Assembly (NCBI GenBank): GCA_934090935.1
Contig: CAKOKD010000009.1
Span: 1-48,302, forward strand
Direction: 5' to 3'
Length of the DNA: 48,302 nucleotides
Origin: an uncultured Bacilli bacterium
Lineage (GTDB): Bacteria; Bacillota_I; Bacilli_A; RF39; UBA660
Part shown: positions 6,733-15,801 of the stretch, one piece after another
Layout of the letters: every line of letters begins with the position of its first letter
Numbering within the stretch: the first letter of the stretch is position 1
The notes under the pieces: model-generated
What the model was told of the DNA's origin: nothing
The model's database searches: none
What the model saw: only the letters and a program-made list of their open reading frames with translations
Program-made: the position numbers and the translations under genes

Positions 6733-7743
6733 TCAAATTTTATAAAGATCATTTTTCCCGAAAGCAATCAATACTTCGAAATATTTTGACTCTTCGCTAA
6801 CTGCAGTTATTTTATGACCAAGCTTTGTTGTAAGTTTTTTACTTATATAAAGGCCAAAACCCGTAGAATTAGAAGCTTTTCTCCCATTTTCTCCAGTAAA
6901 AGACTTATCAAAAACACGTTTTAAATCGCTTTTACTTACTCCAATTCCATTATCCTTTATATGTAAAACGATTTCCTTTTCTTTATTCTCTACATAAAAC
7001 AAAATAAAAGAATCTTTTTTACTATCTCGATATTTAATAGAATTGTTAACTATTTGATTAAGAATAAAACCAAGCCATTTAGAATCAGTTAAAACATTTA
7101 CGCCATTAACATTAACCTTAATATCAATCTTATTTTCAAGAATTGAATCTTTGTTTTTTAAAAGAATCTCATTGATAATCTTATCCAAACTCACTTCTTT
7201 AATCAAAAAGTCTTTTTCCGCATAATTGCTTCTAACATAATAAAGAATTTGATCGGTTAAATTATCCAAACTATTTAACTGATCCATCATTTTTTTATTA
7301 TTTCCTTTATTATTATGATACATCAACATAAGACCAGCTATCGGTATTTTTATCTCATGAATCCACATCTCCACATATTCTTTAAAGTCATCAGTTTCCC
7401 TTCGAAAAATATTGATATTTTCCATCATCGACTTATTAATCATATACAAAGAATCATAAAGCACTTTTCCATCCAAAAATGATGGTTCTTCTAAAGTTTC
7501 CAATATCAAATATTTTTTATCCAATAGATTTAAATTATTTAAAAATATATCATAATATTTTTTTCTTTTTAGATAAAAAATCAAAAAATCTATAATAAAA
7601 TAACTGCTTATTAAGACTAAAACCATAATAGTTAAATACTTATTTGCATCAAATAAAATAAGCAAAAACAATATAGAGAAAAACAATAATAAAAACAACA
7701 ATATATCAAATCTTTTTTCTTTTATATATACCCATAAACTCAT
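6733..7743 (-). CDS. bceS: BceS-type intramembrane-sensing histidine kinase
   Basis: The 336 residues begin with two membrane helices (about 12-32 and 36-57) joined by only a few residues. This lack of an extracellular sensor domain defines intramembrane-sensing kinases. The phosphorylation site is in EMWIHEIKIPIAGL (His about 129). The N box (LNQIVNNSIKY), G1 (IKDNGIGV) and G2 (STGFGLYISKKL) motifs complete an active ATPase domain. The start overlaps the response-regulator stop (ATGA). In this family signalling depends on the partner ABC transporter, encoded next in the cluster. Confidence 0.9.
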   Translation of the reverse strand: MSLWVYIKEKRFDILLFLLLFFSILFLLILFDANKYLTIMVLVLISSYFIIDFLIFYLKRKKYYDIFLNNLNLLDKKYLILETLEEPSFLDGKVLYDSLYMINKSMMENINIFRRETDDFKEYVEMWIHEIKIPIAGLMLMYHNNKGNNKKMMDQLNSLDNLTDQILYYVRSNYAEKDFLIKEVSLDKIINEILLKNKDSILENKIDIKVNVNGVNVLTDSKWLGFILNQIVNNSIKYRDSKKDSFILFYVENKEKEIVLHIKDNGIGVSKSDLKRVFDKSFTGENGRKASNSTGFGLYISKKLTTKLGHKITAVSEESKYFEVLIAFGKNDLYKI

Positions 7744-8402
7744 GTTAAAATATATCCTATTCCTTTCTTCGTCTCAATTGCATTCGTTAATTTAGCATCA
7801 CTTAGTTTACTTCTCAAACGGCTTATGTTAACCGTTAAAGCATTATCATTGATATATTCATCATTATTCCAAAGATTAGTCATGATTTCATCTCTTGAAA
7901 CGATTTTCCCTAGATTATCAAATAAACACATGAATATAATCATCTCATTTTTAGTAAGCTCAATCACCTCAGTAGAACTTTCCAATTGACAACGTGATTT
8001 ATTGATAAAAAATCCACGATACATTTTATTTTGCTCCATATTATTACATCTTTTTAAAACCGATTGAATTCTTAAAATTAAAATATTTGGATTATATGGT
8101 TTAGTTATATAATCATCTGCTCCATAAGTGATTGATAAAGCCTCCTCTATTTCATTGTTGTTACTAGTAACCATAATCACTGGAATATTGCTTTTTTCCC
8201 TTAATTTTTTTAACACTTCTTTACCATTTAAAAAAGGAATATTGATATCAAGCAAAACCAAGTCAACATCATTTTTAAGCACTTCATCAGCCGTGTTTGA
8301 AAAATCTTCAACACAAAAAACATCATAACTCGCATTTTTAAGAAGTTCGCCTAATTCTTTTCTAATCGTTTCATCATCTTCTACTATAGCAATTTTTTTC
8401 AT
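7740..8402 (-). CDS. bceR: BceR-type OmpR-family response regulator
   Basis: Residues 1-115 form a receiver domain with acidic pocket EDD, phospho-acceptor LLDINIP (Asp about 52), MVTS and the conserved Lys in ITKPY. Residues about 125-220 form an OmpR/PhoB winged helix (LTKNEMIIFMCL, LTVNISRLRSKL, IETKKGIGYIL). At 220 residues it has the normal length. It is translationally coupled to the kinase. The likely binding site is the inverted repeat at 6716-6731 upstream of the transporter genes. Confidence 0.92.
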   Translation of the reverse strand: MKKIAIVEDDETIRKELGELLKNASYDVFCVEDFSNTADEVLKNDVDLVLLDINIPFLNGKEVLKKLREKSNIPVIMVTSNNNEIEEALSITYGADDYITKPYNPNILILRIQSVLKRCNNMEQNKMYRGFFINKSRCQLESSTEVIELTKNEMIIFMCLFDNLGKIVSRDEIMTNLWNNDEYINDNALTVNISRLRSKLSDAKLTNAIETKKGIGYILT

Positions 8403-8420
8403 AGTTCCTCCGTTACTTTA

Positions 8421-9350
8421 TTATATCAAATTTTCTCCTAGTTCGTCTCTTACATTTTTGTAATATAACTTATCCTTATACATCTCTTCATCAGCAAAGG
8501 TAAGCATCTCTTTTAAGCTCATATCTTTCTCTCGATAAGCAACACCTACAGCACAACTATATTTAGTTTTATTCATCTCGTCTTTAAGAGATTTAATGAA
8601 CTCATTAATCATAACATTTGGCATGCTATAACAAAGAATTATAAATTCATCTCCACCCATTCTATAAAGACGCATATTATTGGTTTCAAGTTTACGAATA
8701 TTTTCCACTAAACACACAATCGCTTTATCACCAGCCTCATGTCCATAAGTATCATTTATCTTTTTAAGATCATTCAAATCAATACTGATAACTCCAGTAA
8801 TCACTTTTTTACATTTATTGATATCCCTTTTAAAAGGTTTTCTATTCCATGTATTAGTAAGTTCATCTAAAACATAAAAGTTACAGATTAAATAGATATA
8901 ATAAAACAACGTAAAATAAATATTTCCTACATATAGCTTATCCAAAAGAAGAGAAATAAGCATAAATAAATATAAAATAATTCTCATATTGCATATTTCA
9001 TCCGGTTTTTTTAGATAATTTATTCCATCCATCAAAATCAAATATACATTGAAAGCAAAGAATAAATTATAACCTAATATACTTAAAACTATAAAAATAA
9101 GATTGGATATAATAAGTACCCATCTTCTTTTCAAAGTGAAAACTGAAACACATACATAGTTTAAAATATACAAATAATTTAAAAATGATGATTCATTTAA
9201 AAATAGAAGAAAAGTAAAGATATTTACAAACGTAAGAATATTTATCATAAGTTTATTTTTATCATCTTTAATATAGAAAAGGAATGAAAAATAAATAATT
9301 ATAATAAATATAAAAAACACAAAATAATTATTAACAAATATATCAAACAA
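8421..9350 (-). CDS. Membrane-bound diguanylate cyclase (GGDEF)
   Basis: About six hydrophobic segments fill residues 1-160. The C-terminal half is a GGDEF domain: ISIDLNDLKKINDTYGHEAGDKAI for Mg-GTP binding and the intact active site YRMGGDEFIIL. It should make cyclic di-GMP. The inhibitory RxxD site usually five residues before GGDEF is absent. I prefer a TTG start at 9350, six bases after AGGTG; a GTG at 9359 overlaps that site. It follows the sigma-factor gene, separated by a hairpin, and precedes the Bce-type regulators by 18 bases. No EAL or PilZ gene is in the window. Confidence 0.85.
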   Translation of the reverse strand: MFDIFVNNYFVFFIFIIIIYFSFLFYIKDDKNKLMINILTFVNIFTFLLFLNESSFLNYLYILNYVCVSVFTLKRRWVLIISNLIFIVLSILGYNLFFAFNVYLILMDGINYLKKPDEICNMRIILYLFMLISLLLDKLYVGNIYFTLFYYIYLICNFYVLDELTNTWNRKPFKRDINKCKKVITGVISIDLNDLKKINDTYGHEAGDKAIVCLVENIRKLETNNMRLYRMGGDEFIILCYSMPNVMINEFIKSLKDEMNKTKYSCAVGVAYREKDMSLKEMLTFADEEMYKDKLYYKNVRDELGENLI

Positions 9351-9374
9351 ATTTATCACCTAATTAATCTTATT

Positions 9375-9397
9375 AAAAAGAGAGTAAATAATTACTC
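9375..9397 (-). terminator. Terminator after the sigma-factor gene
   Basis: Stem GAGTAA/TTACTC (9382-9397) with a 4-base loop, followed on the minus strand by a T5 run. The stop codon is inside the stem. It is a modest hairpin, so read-through into the cyclase gene is likely. Confidence 0.55.
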
Positions 9398-10219
9398 CCT
9401 TACACATTTACCTAATTCAAGTTTTAATTTTCTGAAACTTTCATCTCTTATTTGGCATACTCTTTGGCGTGTTAATGAAAGATCAGATGCAATACTCGCG
9501 CAAGTTTTCTCTGCACATCCATCAAAACCAAATAAATTATATATAATCATTTTTTCTTTTTCATTTAAACATTCATCGATGACATCACGAATATGCTCAT
9601 TTGTAATTGCTTCTAATGCTTGATCTTCAACGCTTCGTTCATCCCTTAACGTGTCTAATAAAGTACCACTATCTTCAACTTTTGAGTTTTTTAAAGGTTC
9701 ATCTAGACTCGCAACTTCATTAGAGACACTTAAACAGCCTAAAACTATAGAAATGTTTAATCCTAACTTATCGGCAACTTTTTGATTAGTTGGTGTTATA
9801 CCTTGAGAAATTAACTCTTTTCTTGCCCACTCTATAGCACGCAATCTCTTTTTTAGTTTATTTGGTAAACTAACTGGATTATATCGGCGATAATAAAATT
9901 CTGTTATGGATGTCATTATATATTTCACCGCAAAAGTTGAAAAGGTATATCCCTTCGTGATATCAAAGGATCTAACAGCTCTTAATAAAGCAACATTTCC
10001 TTCCATCGCAAAGTCATATTTATCCTCTTCACTTTTAAAATAGTAACGTTTATTGATATAAGATACAACCAAAAATAGGTTTCCACAAAAGATCTCATTT
10101 TCAATATCTTCTCCATTTTTAAGTCTTTTAAAAGCCTCTGCATTCATTTTTTCATCAAAACGGCTAAAAGATCTAATTGAATCACAGTAAGCTTCGAAAG
10201 AAGATTTCATCTGCTCCAT
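9392..10219 (-). CDS. Sigma-70 family RNA polymerase sigma factor
   Basis: The ATG at 10219 lies five bases after GGGGTG. The 275 residues contain region 2 (about 40-115, with GNVALLRAVRSFDITKGYTFSTFAVKYIMTSI, the usual core-binding and -10 recognition helices), a region 3 part (RLRAIEWARKELISQGITPTNQKVADKLGL) and region 4 (EKEKMIIYNLFGF...SLTRQRVCQIRDESFRKLKLEL). It is shorter than a primary sigma factor and lacks region 1.1, so it is an alternative sigma factor related to the sporulation/stress group. Upstream on the same strand are two paralogs of unknown function; whether they modulate it is an open question. Confidence 0.85.
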   Translation of the reverse strand: MEQMKSSFEAYCDSIRSFSRFDEKMNAEAFKRLKNGEDIENEIFCGNLFLVVSYINKRYYFKSEEDKYDFAMEGNVALLRAVRSFDITKGYTFSTFAVKYIMTSITEFYYRRYNPVSLPNKLKKRLRAIEWARKELISQGITPTNQKVADKLGLNISIVLGCLSVSNEVASLDEPLKNSKVEDSGTLLDTLRDERSVEDQALEAITNEHIRDVIDECLNEKEKMIIYNLFGFDGCAEKTCASIASDLSLTRQRVCQIRDESFRKLKLELGKCVRE

Positions 10220-10241
10220 TTTTTCACCCCACTAAAAATAT

Positions 10242-11369
10242 TTATACACTCTTTAATTTTTTAAATTCATAATCATAACTTCCAAGTTTAAAGTCAAACA
10301 TGTGTTTTCTTAACTCTTCATTTATAGCATCTATCCAATATTCTTTATCCTCTTCGTTTAAAGATGCATATACTTCTTCTAAATAAGCAAAAATATCATC
10401 CAATTCTTCTCCATAGTAATATTTAAATTCATCTATATGGGTAGAGAAATATTCATAAGTATAGCTTTTCTCTTCTCCAGTTAGTTGTAAGAATCTTTTT
10501 ATGACTTGTTCATCCAAATCAATACGTGCCATAAGTCCAGCTATATATGCGCGTTTATCTGGATCAACTTCACTAATAAGTTCTAAAGTATAAGGATTGA
10601 ATACACTTCTGATCTCTTTTAATATACTTCTATACTCTTTATCAGTTATCAAATGCTTCTCTTGAACTCTTGGTTTAGCTACACTTGTAGGCTCTACTTT
10701 GCTATTTAAAGATACTCTATTATCAAGAATTCTTTTAAAATAATCTTTCATCTTAAGCGCAATTTCTTCATCTACTTTAAGACCTCTTAAAGCTTTATAA
10801 ACTTCTTCGATATCATCCTCATTAAAGGAATCCATTCTTGTGAATAAAAAGCTTTTAACAAACCTTACATTTTGTCTAAATTGTTCTGCATCATATAAAA
10901 CGATATCAAGAGCTTTTTCACTTTCATCCTTTTTAAGTTTTCTTTCCCAGGTTAATAAACTATCAATTGTCTCCTCGATTTTTAATCCTCTTAAAAGATT
11001 ACCTAACCAAAAACTATTAATTCCAGCCTGTTCAAAAACCCTAGCCAAAGCAACATAATCATGAGCCACTCCCTCATCCTTTAAGTTTTCCGTAACATCA
11101 TCAATTTTAAATAAATAAATCATTGTTTCGCATATTGTTTCATCACTAAAACCAAAAACTGCTAAAAAGCAAGAAAGTGCTCGATATACATTAGTGTATT
11201 TAAAATATTCTTTAGAGTTGTTGTTTAGAACATTATATATCAAAAGTACTTCACAAGTATAAGTAGAAACAGCTTGAGCAATCATTTTACCATCAATAGC
11301 AATATTAACAGAGTTGGAAGCTAATATAGCGCGGGCTTTATCATTAACCTCTTTACAACATTTTTTCAT
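10242..11369 (-). CDS. Hypothetical protein, tandem paralog 1
   Basis: The ATG at 11369 follows AAAGGA. The 375 residues are mostly helical, without signal or membrane segments. The first 235 residues (MKKCCKEVNDKARAI...) are only distantly related to the next gene. Residues from ITDKEYRSILKEIRSVFNPY to the end are almost identical to it. I recognise no family. It lies 22 bases upstream of the sigma-factor start and is probably in the same operon, so a regulatory or stress role is possible but unproven. Confidence 0.7.
   Translation of the reverse strand: MKKCCKEVNDKARAILASNSVNIAIDGKMIAQAVSTYTCEVLLIYNVLNNNSKEYFKYTNVYRALSCFLAVFGFSDETICETMIYLFKIDDVTENLKDEGVAHDYVALARVFEQAGINSFWLGNLLRGLKIEETIDSLLTWERKLKKDESEKALDIVLYDAEQFRQNVRFVKSFLFTRMDSFNEDDIEEVYKALRGLKVDEEIALKMKDYFKRILDNRVSLNSKVEPTSVAKPRVQEKHLITDKEYRSILKEIRSVFNPYTLELISEVDPDKRAYIAGLMARIDLDEQVIKRFLQLTGEEKSYTYEYFSTHIDEFKYYYGEELDDIFAYLEEVYASLNEEDKEYWIDAINEELRKHMFDFKLGSYDYEFKKLKSV
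10255..10654 (-). repeat. 400-bp direct repeat, copy 1
   Basis: The 3' 400 bases of paralog 1 are nearly identical to 11386-11785 at a constant offset of 1131. Differences are few and mostly silent, and similarity falls off abruptly at both ends. This suggests recent partial duplication or gene conversion restricted to the C-terminal module. Confidence 0.85.
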
Positions 11370-11372
11370 CTA

Positions 11373-12560
11373 TTACATTCCTTTCAATTTTTTAAATTCA
11401 TAATCATAACTTCCAAGTTTAAAGTCAAACATGTGTTTTCTTAACTCTTCATTTATAGCATCTATCCAATATTCTTTATCCTCTTCGTTTAAAGATGCAT
11501 ATACTTCTTCTAAATAAGCGAAGATATCATCAAATTCTTCTCCATAATAATATTTAAATTCATCTACGTGAGTAGAAAAATATTCATAAGTATAACTTTT
11601 CTCTTCTCCAGTTAGTTGCAAGAATCTTTTTATGACTTGTTCATCTAAATCAATACGAGCCATAAGTCCAACTATATATGCACGTTTATCTGGGTTAACT
11701 TCACTAACAAGCTCTAAAGTATAAGGATTAAATACACTTCTGATTTCTTTTAATATACTTCTATATTCCTTATCAGTTATCAAATCACTCTTTTTCTCAG
11801 GTTGTTCAAACTTAGGCTTGCTTACAAATGTTTTTGTCTTTCTTTCTTCTATTTTTTGATTGTTCTTATTCATCTTATCTGTTAGATAAGCAACAATTTT
11901 ACCCACAACAACTTCATTTACTGAAAGAGTTTCAAAAGCTTCTTTAACATCATTTATAACAGATTCATCATAATTAGTTCTATTAAATGAATAAGAAGAA
12001 ATAATCTTTTCTACCGCATTCCTAAAGACAAAACCATTGTAAACATATTTATCCCTTAAAGTATAATCAGAAAGTGTACGAATTCTATTATCTACAGTAG
12101 TAGTTACAAAATTTTTTCTCAAAGGTCCCTTAGTTTCAAGGAACTCGCTAATAGTTTTACACAAATTTCCAAGCTTAGCATCATCACTTATTGCATCTGC
12201 TAAAGAAAAATTCCCACATCCTAATTTTTTCATATCTTTTGCAATCATCAAAAAATCTGGAAAAATAGCTCCTACTATACTAGTTTTAATTGCATGTCTT
12301 TCATATACTAAATCAAACATCACCTCAGCAACTGTTTTATCGTCTAATGATGAGTTAGCAAAATAATCTGAAAAAACCTTAAACATATTTGTAAAAATAA
12401 AATATACATCTTTTTCATTTTTTAAATAAAAATATATTAAAATGCAATCAATCGATTTATCAGTAAGAACAGGATTGGCTATAACACTCGTTTTCATAGC
12501 GCCCGAATCTTTTATACATTCAACCAATTCATCATGAAGTTCTCTATAACATTTTTTCAT
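11373..12560 (-). CDS. Hypothetical protein, tandem paralog 2
   Basis: The start at 12560 follows AGGGGGA and gives MKKCYRELHDEL, parallel to paralog 1; an open frame from a TTG at 12581 is longer but lacks a site. The 395 residues are predicted soluble and helical. The divergent N-terminal part (about 1-260) ends in a lysine-rich linker, then the C-terminal module shared with paralog 1 (about 135 residues). It lies four bases upstream of paralog 1. Function unknown. Confidence 0.7.
   Translation of the reverse strand: MKKCYRELHDELVECIKDSGAMKTSVIANPVLTDKSIDCILIYFYLKNEKDVYFIFTNMFKVFSDYFANSSLDDKTVAEVMFDLVYERHAIKTSIVGAIFPDFLMIAKDMKKLGCGNFSLADAISDDAKLGNLCKTISEFLETKGPLRKNFVTTTVDNRIRTLSDYTLRDKYVYNGFVFRNAVEKIISSYSFNRTNYDESVINDVKEAFETLSVNEVVVGKIVAYLTDKMNKNNQKIEERKTKTFVSKPKFEQPEKKSDLITDKEYRSILKEIRSVFNPYTLELVSEVNPDKRAYIVGLMARIDLDEQVIKRFLQLTGEEKSYTYEYFSTHVDEFKYYYGEEFDDIFAYLEEVYASLNEEDKEYWIDAINEELRKHMFDFKLGSYDYEFKKLKGM
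11386..11785 (-). repeat. 400-bp direct repeat, copy 2
   Basis: Second copy of the repeat at 10255-10654, forming the 3' end of paralog 2. Homologous recombination between the copies would delete 1131 bases and fuse the N-terminal part of paralog 2 to the shared C-terminal module. Confidence 0.85.
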
Positions 12561-12604
12561 AAAAAAATCCCCCTTTTTCAAGTAAGGATTAGTCTAACAA
12601 AAAA

Positions 12605-13156
12605 CTACGAAAATGTCAAATGTGTTAAGAAAATCTTAACCGCTAGAGAGATAAGGATAATACCACCTAACACCTTAGCCTTTTTAGAATACTTATTACC
12701 GATTTTATATCCAAGTAAACATCCAATATATGTTGTAACAAACGTAATCGAAAAATTAAATATTGAAGGTAAAACAATATTCAAATTTAAAAGGGAATAC
12801 GAAATACCTACAGAAAACGCATCCATACTGATTGATAAAGATAAAAGTATCATCACTTTTATACCCATTTTATCATCAAAGAAAGCATCCTCATTATCCC
12901 TTATCATATTTATACCTAATATCAAAAGAATAAAAAATGATATAATATATGCAAATCTAAATAAACTAGAAGATATTATATTACCAAGTATAAATCCTAA
13001 AACAGGCATTAACGTCTGAAATATTGAAAACCAAATACAGGTTATAAAAGTATTTTTATATAAATCACTTCGATATTCAATTCCTCTACACAAAGATGTT
13101 GCAAACGAATCCATGCTCAAAGAAAAAGATAAAACGATTAGTTCGAATATATTCAT
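12605..13156 (-). CDS. mntP: MntP-type manganese efflux pump
   Basis: The start at 13156 is spaced five bases from AGGTG; an ATG at 13159 is adjacent. The 183 residues and six membrane helices match MntP (about 188 aa). The two diagnostic repeats with transport-essential aspartates are present: SFSLSMDSFATSLCRG near residue 15 and SLSISMDAFSVGIS near 110. The family exports Mn2+ to prevent toxicity. No yybP-ykoY-type riboswitch is visible, because the leader after the preceding terminator is only about 30 bases. Confidence 0.88.
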   Translation of the reverse strand: MNIFELIVLSFSLSMDSFATSLCRGIEYRSDLYKNTFITCIWFSIFQTLMPVLGFILGNIISSSLFRFAYIISFFILLILGINMIRDNEDAFFDDKMGIKVMILLSLSISMDAFSVGISYSLLNLNIVLPSIFNFSITFVTTYIGCLLGYKIGNKYSKKAKVLGGIILISLAVKIFLTHLTFS

Positions 13157-13185
13157 CATATCACCTATAAAAATATATTCAAAAT

Positions 13186-13210
13186 AAAAAAAAGTAGTAT
13201 ACCCTACTTT
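13186..13210 (-). terminator. Terminator of the 13204-13707 gene
   Basis: Stem AAAGTAG/CTACTTT (13191-13210) with a 6-base loop and an A-run on the plus strand, giving a T-tract on the minus strand. It includes the stop codon. Confidence 0.8.
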
Positions 13211-13707
13211 GTAAGTTTAAAATCTTCTAAAGAAAACTCCATATCTTTTTTATAACCTGTTATTCTCTTCAAATTTGAAATCTCTTTTACATCAATAAAA
13301 TAATTGAAACTCGTTAAAGTTGATGCAAAAACTGCAAAAGAAAAGAATATTATGCTCATTATAAAAATAAAGTAGTTTCCAATAAAGAAAGTTAAACATA
13401 TAAGCGAACCAAAACCGATTACAGTAACCAAGTTTATGATAAGTACAATTAATCTTTCCATATAATTGTTTTCATATTCATCTATTTTTCTTTGAATATC
13501 AATCTTATTTTGAACGATAGCTTTATTTATTTTAGCCATATTGTTTTTAGTGTTTTTAACGATTCTTGTATCCCCACTTGAAGCAATTATTTTTATATGT
13601 TCATCCAAAACTTCATAATTAACAATATATTTTTTATAATGTTTTCTTAAGAATTTATTGTAAGTGTCTTTAATAGATTTTAGTTTTTCTGCAACTTTTT
13701 TTAACAT
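13204..13707 (-). CDS. Hypothetical two-helix membrane protein
   Basis: The start follows GGGGGAAAAGTA. The 167 residues have a basic cytoplasmic-type N-terminal half (many Lys, coiled-coil propensity at about 70-100), two adjacent membrane helices (about 86-108 and 112-135), and a short hydrophilic C-terminus. No family recognised. Terminators flank it on both sides, so it appears monocistronic. Confidence 0.65.
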   Translation of the reverse strand: MLKKVAEKLKSIKDTYNKFLRKHYKKYIVNYEVLDEHIKIIASSGDTRIVKNTKNNMAKINKAIVQNKIDIQRKIDEYENNYMERLIVLIINLVTVIGFGSLICLTFFIGNYFIFIMSIIFFSFAVFASTLTSFNYFIDVKEISNLKRITGYKKDMEFSLEDFKLTK

Positions 13708-13787
13708 TACTTTTCCCCCTCAATATCAAAACTTGTAGGATATGATATCACATATTAATAAAATATTCAAGAAAGTAAAAAAATAGC

Positions 13788-13818
13788 ATAAAAAAAGAAA
13801 AGCTTATTTACTTTTCTT
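13788..13818 (-). terminator. Terminator of the 13804-14565 gene
   Basis: Stem AAGAAAAG/CTTTTCTT (13795-13818), 8-base loop, T-tract on the minus strand. It overlaps the stop codon. Confidence 0.75.
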
Positions 13819-14565
13819 GCTTTCCTTACGATTTTCTCTCATCAAATAATTATCTCTTTCCAATACCAATGAGTTAAGCACGAGATTGATATCATCATAC
13901 ATCGCTGAATATTCACTTCTCTTTTCGATAACTCTAATGTTTCCTAAGGATTTAAATTTTTCAATTACACTAGATATACCTTTCTTCACTGTATCATCAG
14001 TTGGAAACTCTTGTATATATTCAAAATATTCACGATTTTTAATGGATGCGTTCATTCCCTTATAAACACCAGAATATACTAACTCATTATTTGAAAAGAA
14101 CGAATATCCATAGTCATTGTCATCACTTACACTGAAAACATCAGAAATTGAACCTCTTTTAGATAAAGCATGAGTCGCATGTTTCTTCAAGTCAGCAACA
14201 AGATATAAGGTTTTTTCAGGACTGATTGAATTTGTAAGCACCAATACATTACCTTTTAAATCACCCAATGATAAACATTCAAGTTCAGATGAAACCTCAT
14301 CAAATCTTTTACACTCAATAGTTATGTTGTGTCCTTTAGAATAGTTTCCATTTTCCTTAACCATTATTGAAACCCCGTTTTTAGTTGTTACCAATTCATA
14401 ATTTTCCTCATAAAAACAATCAGGTCCAATTAATGATTTCAAATAATTATCAATAAATTGCATTGTAGTATAATCTCCACCTATGGAATAACTAACGAAT
14501 CCTATTTTATTAATTCTTCTAGAAACTGCAGTTATTAAATTTTCACCGGCACTTCTCGTTTTCAT
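13804..14565 (-). CDS. Hypothetical soluble protein, 253 aa
   Basis: The start follows AAGGGTG. Residues 1-50 (SRRINKIGFVSYSIGGDYTTMQFIDNYLK) and the central beta-rich part (NVLVLTNSISPEKTLYLVADLKKHATHAL) look globular. The C-terminus is charged and ends KESKKSK. No membrane segment or signal. I do not recognise a domain. It is probably a single-gene unit, with a terminator behind it and a gap of 70 bases to nusB. Confidence 0.65.
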   Translation of the reverse strand: MKTRSAGENLITAVSRRINKIGFVSYSIGGDYTTMQFIDNYLKSLIGPDCFYEENYELVTTKNGVSIMVKENGNYSKGHNITIECKRFDEVSSELECLSLGDLKGNVLVLTNSISPEKTLYLVADLKKHATHALSKRGSISDVFSVSDDNDYGYSFFSNNELVYSGVYKGMNASIKNREYFEYIQEFPTDDTVKKGISSVIEKFKSLGNIRVIEKRSEYSAMYDDINLVLNSLVLERDNYLMRENRKESKKSK

Positions 14566-14635
14566 ATATTCACCCTTTCGTGTACTGCATATTATATATA
14601 AAACTTATGAATCAATAAAGTAAAAAAGAACAACT

Positions 14636-15031
14636 TTACGCTTCGTTTACAATTTTATCCAAAACTGCATTGATCATCTTTCTAACTGCATCATCACTAT
14701 ATTTCTTTGCAAGCTCAATTGCTTCATTTATAACAACTAAGTCAGGCGTGTCCATATATTTAAGCTCATATATGCTCATTCTTAAAATAGCTTTACCTTC
14801 AGCATCAAGTCTATCAATTGTCCAGTTATTTAAATACTTATTGGCCTCTTCATCCAAAGAATCCATATAAGTCACTACTCCATATACAACATCTTTCACA
14901 AATTCATTATCGATTTCAACGTTTTCCTTAATTGTATCATCAACATTAAATTCAATATTGTTTTTCTTATATAGATCTATTTGATATAAAATAGTCATTA
15001 TTTTTTCTCTCAATTCACTACGAGTCAACAT
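14636..15031 (-). CDS. nusB: Transcription antitermination factor NusB
   Basis: The 131 residues match NusB in length and all-helical pattern: MLTRSELREKIMTILYQIDLY at the N-terminus, then LNNWTIDRLDAEGKAILRMSIYELKYMDTPDLVVINEAIELAKKYSDDAV, the family's most conserved block, and a C-terminal NAVLDKI. NusB acts with NusE (S10) in antitermination on rRNA operons. The start follows AGAGG. It lies 50 bases downstream of tmk on the same strand. Confidence 0.93.
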   Translation of the reverse strand: MLTRSELREKIMTILYQIDLYKKNNIEFNVDDTIKENVEIDNEFVKDVVYGVVTYMDSLDEEANKYLNNWTIDRLDAEGKAILRMSIYELKYMDTPDLVVINEAIELAKKYSDDAVRKMINAVLDKIVNEA

Positions 15032-15084
15032 ATTATAACCTCTTTCATATGGATAATTTTAACATAATAGAATAAGTTAGTAAA

Positions 15085-15750
15085 CTATCTTTCAAGTATT
15101 TTCTTGATCGATTCATGTATTTCCTCAATCGGACGCATTTGATCACCGTTTGAGCACTCAACTCTATCCCAGCCAAGAATTTTGCTAGCATATTGAGCTG
15201 TATTATAGACATCCATTAAATATTCTTCATTGCTTTCATGAATATCCTTTAAAATACCATCGTTTACTTTACGAGCATTTCTAATTTGTTTAATAACTTC
15301 ATATGGCGCAGTTAAGAATATAACTGCATCCGGTTTTACTATTCCTAATCGGTTGTATTCAAAATCCATTACATATTCAATAAAATCTTTCTTAACATCA
15401 TTTTCAATTGGAAGAGTTGCCGCTTGATATATCACACTTGATGTTGTATATCTATCAAGCAATACAGTTTTTCCTTCATTTAAAGCTGGCATTATTTTAT
15501 CCTTGCAAACAATCGCACGATCTATCGCGTATAAAGAATTTATAAAATAAGGATTTAATTCTTTTAACTCACCAAATTCCTTAGCTAAGTATTTCTCTAC
15601 TAAAAAGCCACTTACTTCATGATATGTTGGAAAATGGTGTGTTATTACCTCTCCATATTGTTCTAAATATTCTTTTAAAAGTTCAACTTGAGTAGTTTTA
15701 CCTACACCATCGCAGGCACCTTCCACTACTATTAATTTACCTTTCTCCAT
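15085..15750 (-). CDS. tmk: Thymidylate kinase
   Basis: The start at 15750 follows GGAGGTAATT. The 221 residues have a P-loop (VEGACDGVGKTTQ), the DRYTTSSV motif of dTMP kinases (about residue 95) and a basic lid-like segment near KQIRNARK. The enzyme phosphorylates dTMP to dTDP with ATP. One oddity: the P-loop has one residue more than the usual EGxDGxGKT, so the first Walker glycine is displaced. A related deoxynucleoside or dNMP kinase remains possible, but the DRY motif and overall order favour Tmk. A terminator lies upstream of the leader. Confidence 0.87.
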   Translation of the reverse strand: MEKGKLIVVEGACDGVGKTTQVELLKEYLEQYGEVITHHFPTYHEVSGFLVEKYLAKEFGELKELNPYFINSLYAIDRAIVCKDKIMPALNEGKTVLLDRYTTSSVIYQAATLPIENDVKKDFIEYVMDFEYNRLGIVKPDAVIFLTAPYEVIKQIRNARKVNDGILKDIHESNEEYLMDVYNTAQYASKILGWDRVECSNGDQMRPIEEIHESIKKILER

Positions 15751-15773
15751 AATTACCTCCAACATTATTTTAA

Positions 15774-15800
15774 CAAAAAAAGCTATAGTTTTAAACTATA
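15774..15800 (-). terminator. Terminator of the HPt/receiver operon
   Basis: Stem TATAGTTT/AAACTATA (15784-15800) followed on the minus strand by a T7 run, directly after the receiver-gene stop codon. Confidence 0.75.
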
Positions 15801-15801
15801 A

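Noticed and set aside
8421..9359. GTG starts overlapping the AGGTG ribosome binding site (also at 2565, 6654, 24685, 31719)
   Set aside because: A codon inside the ribosome binding site cannot be properly spaced from it; a start 4 to 9 bases downstream fits better in each case.
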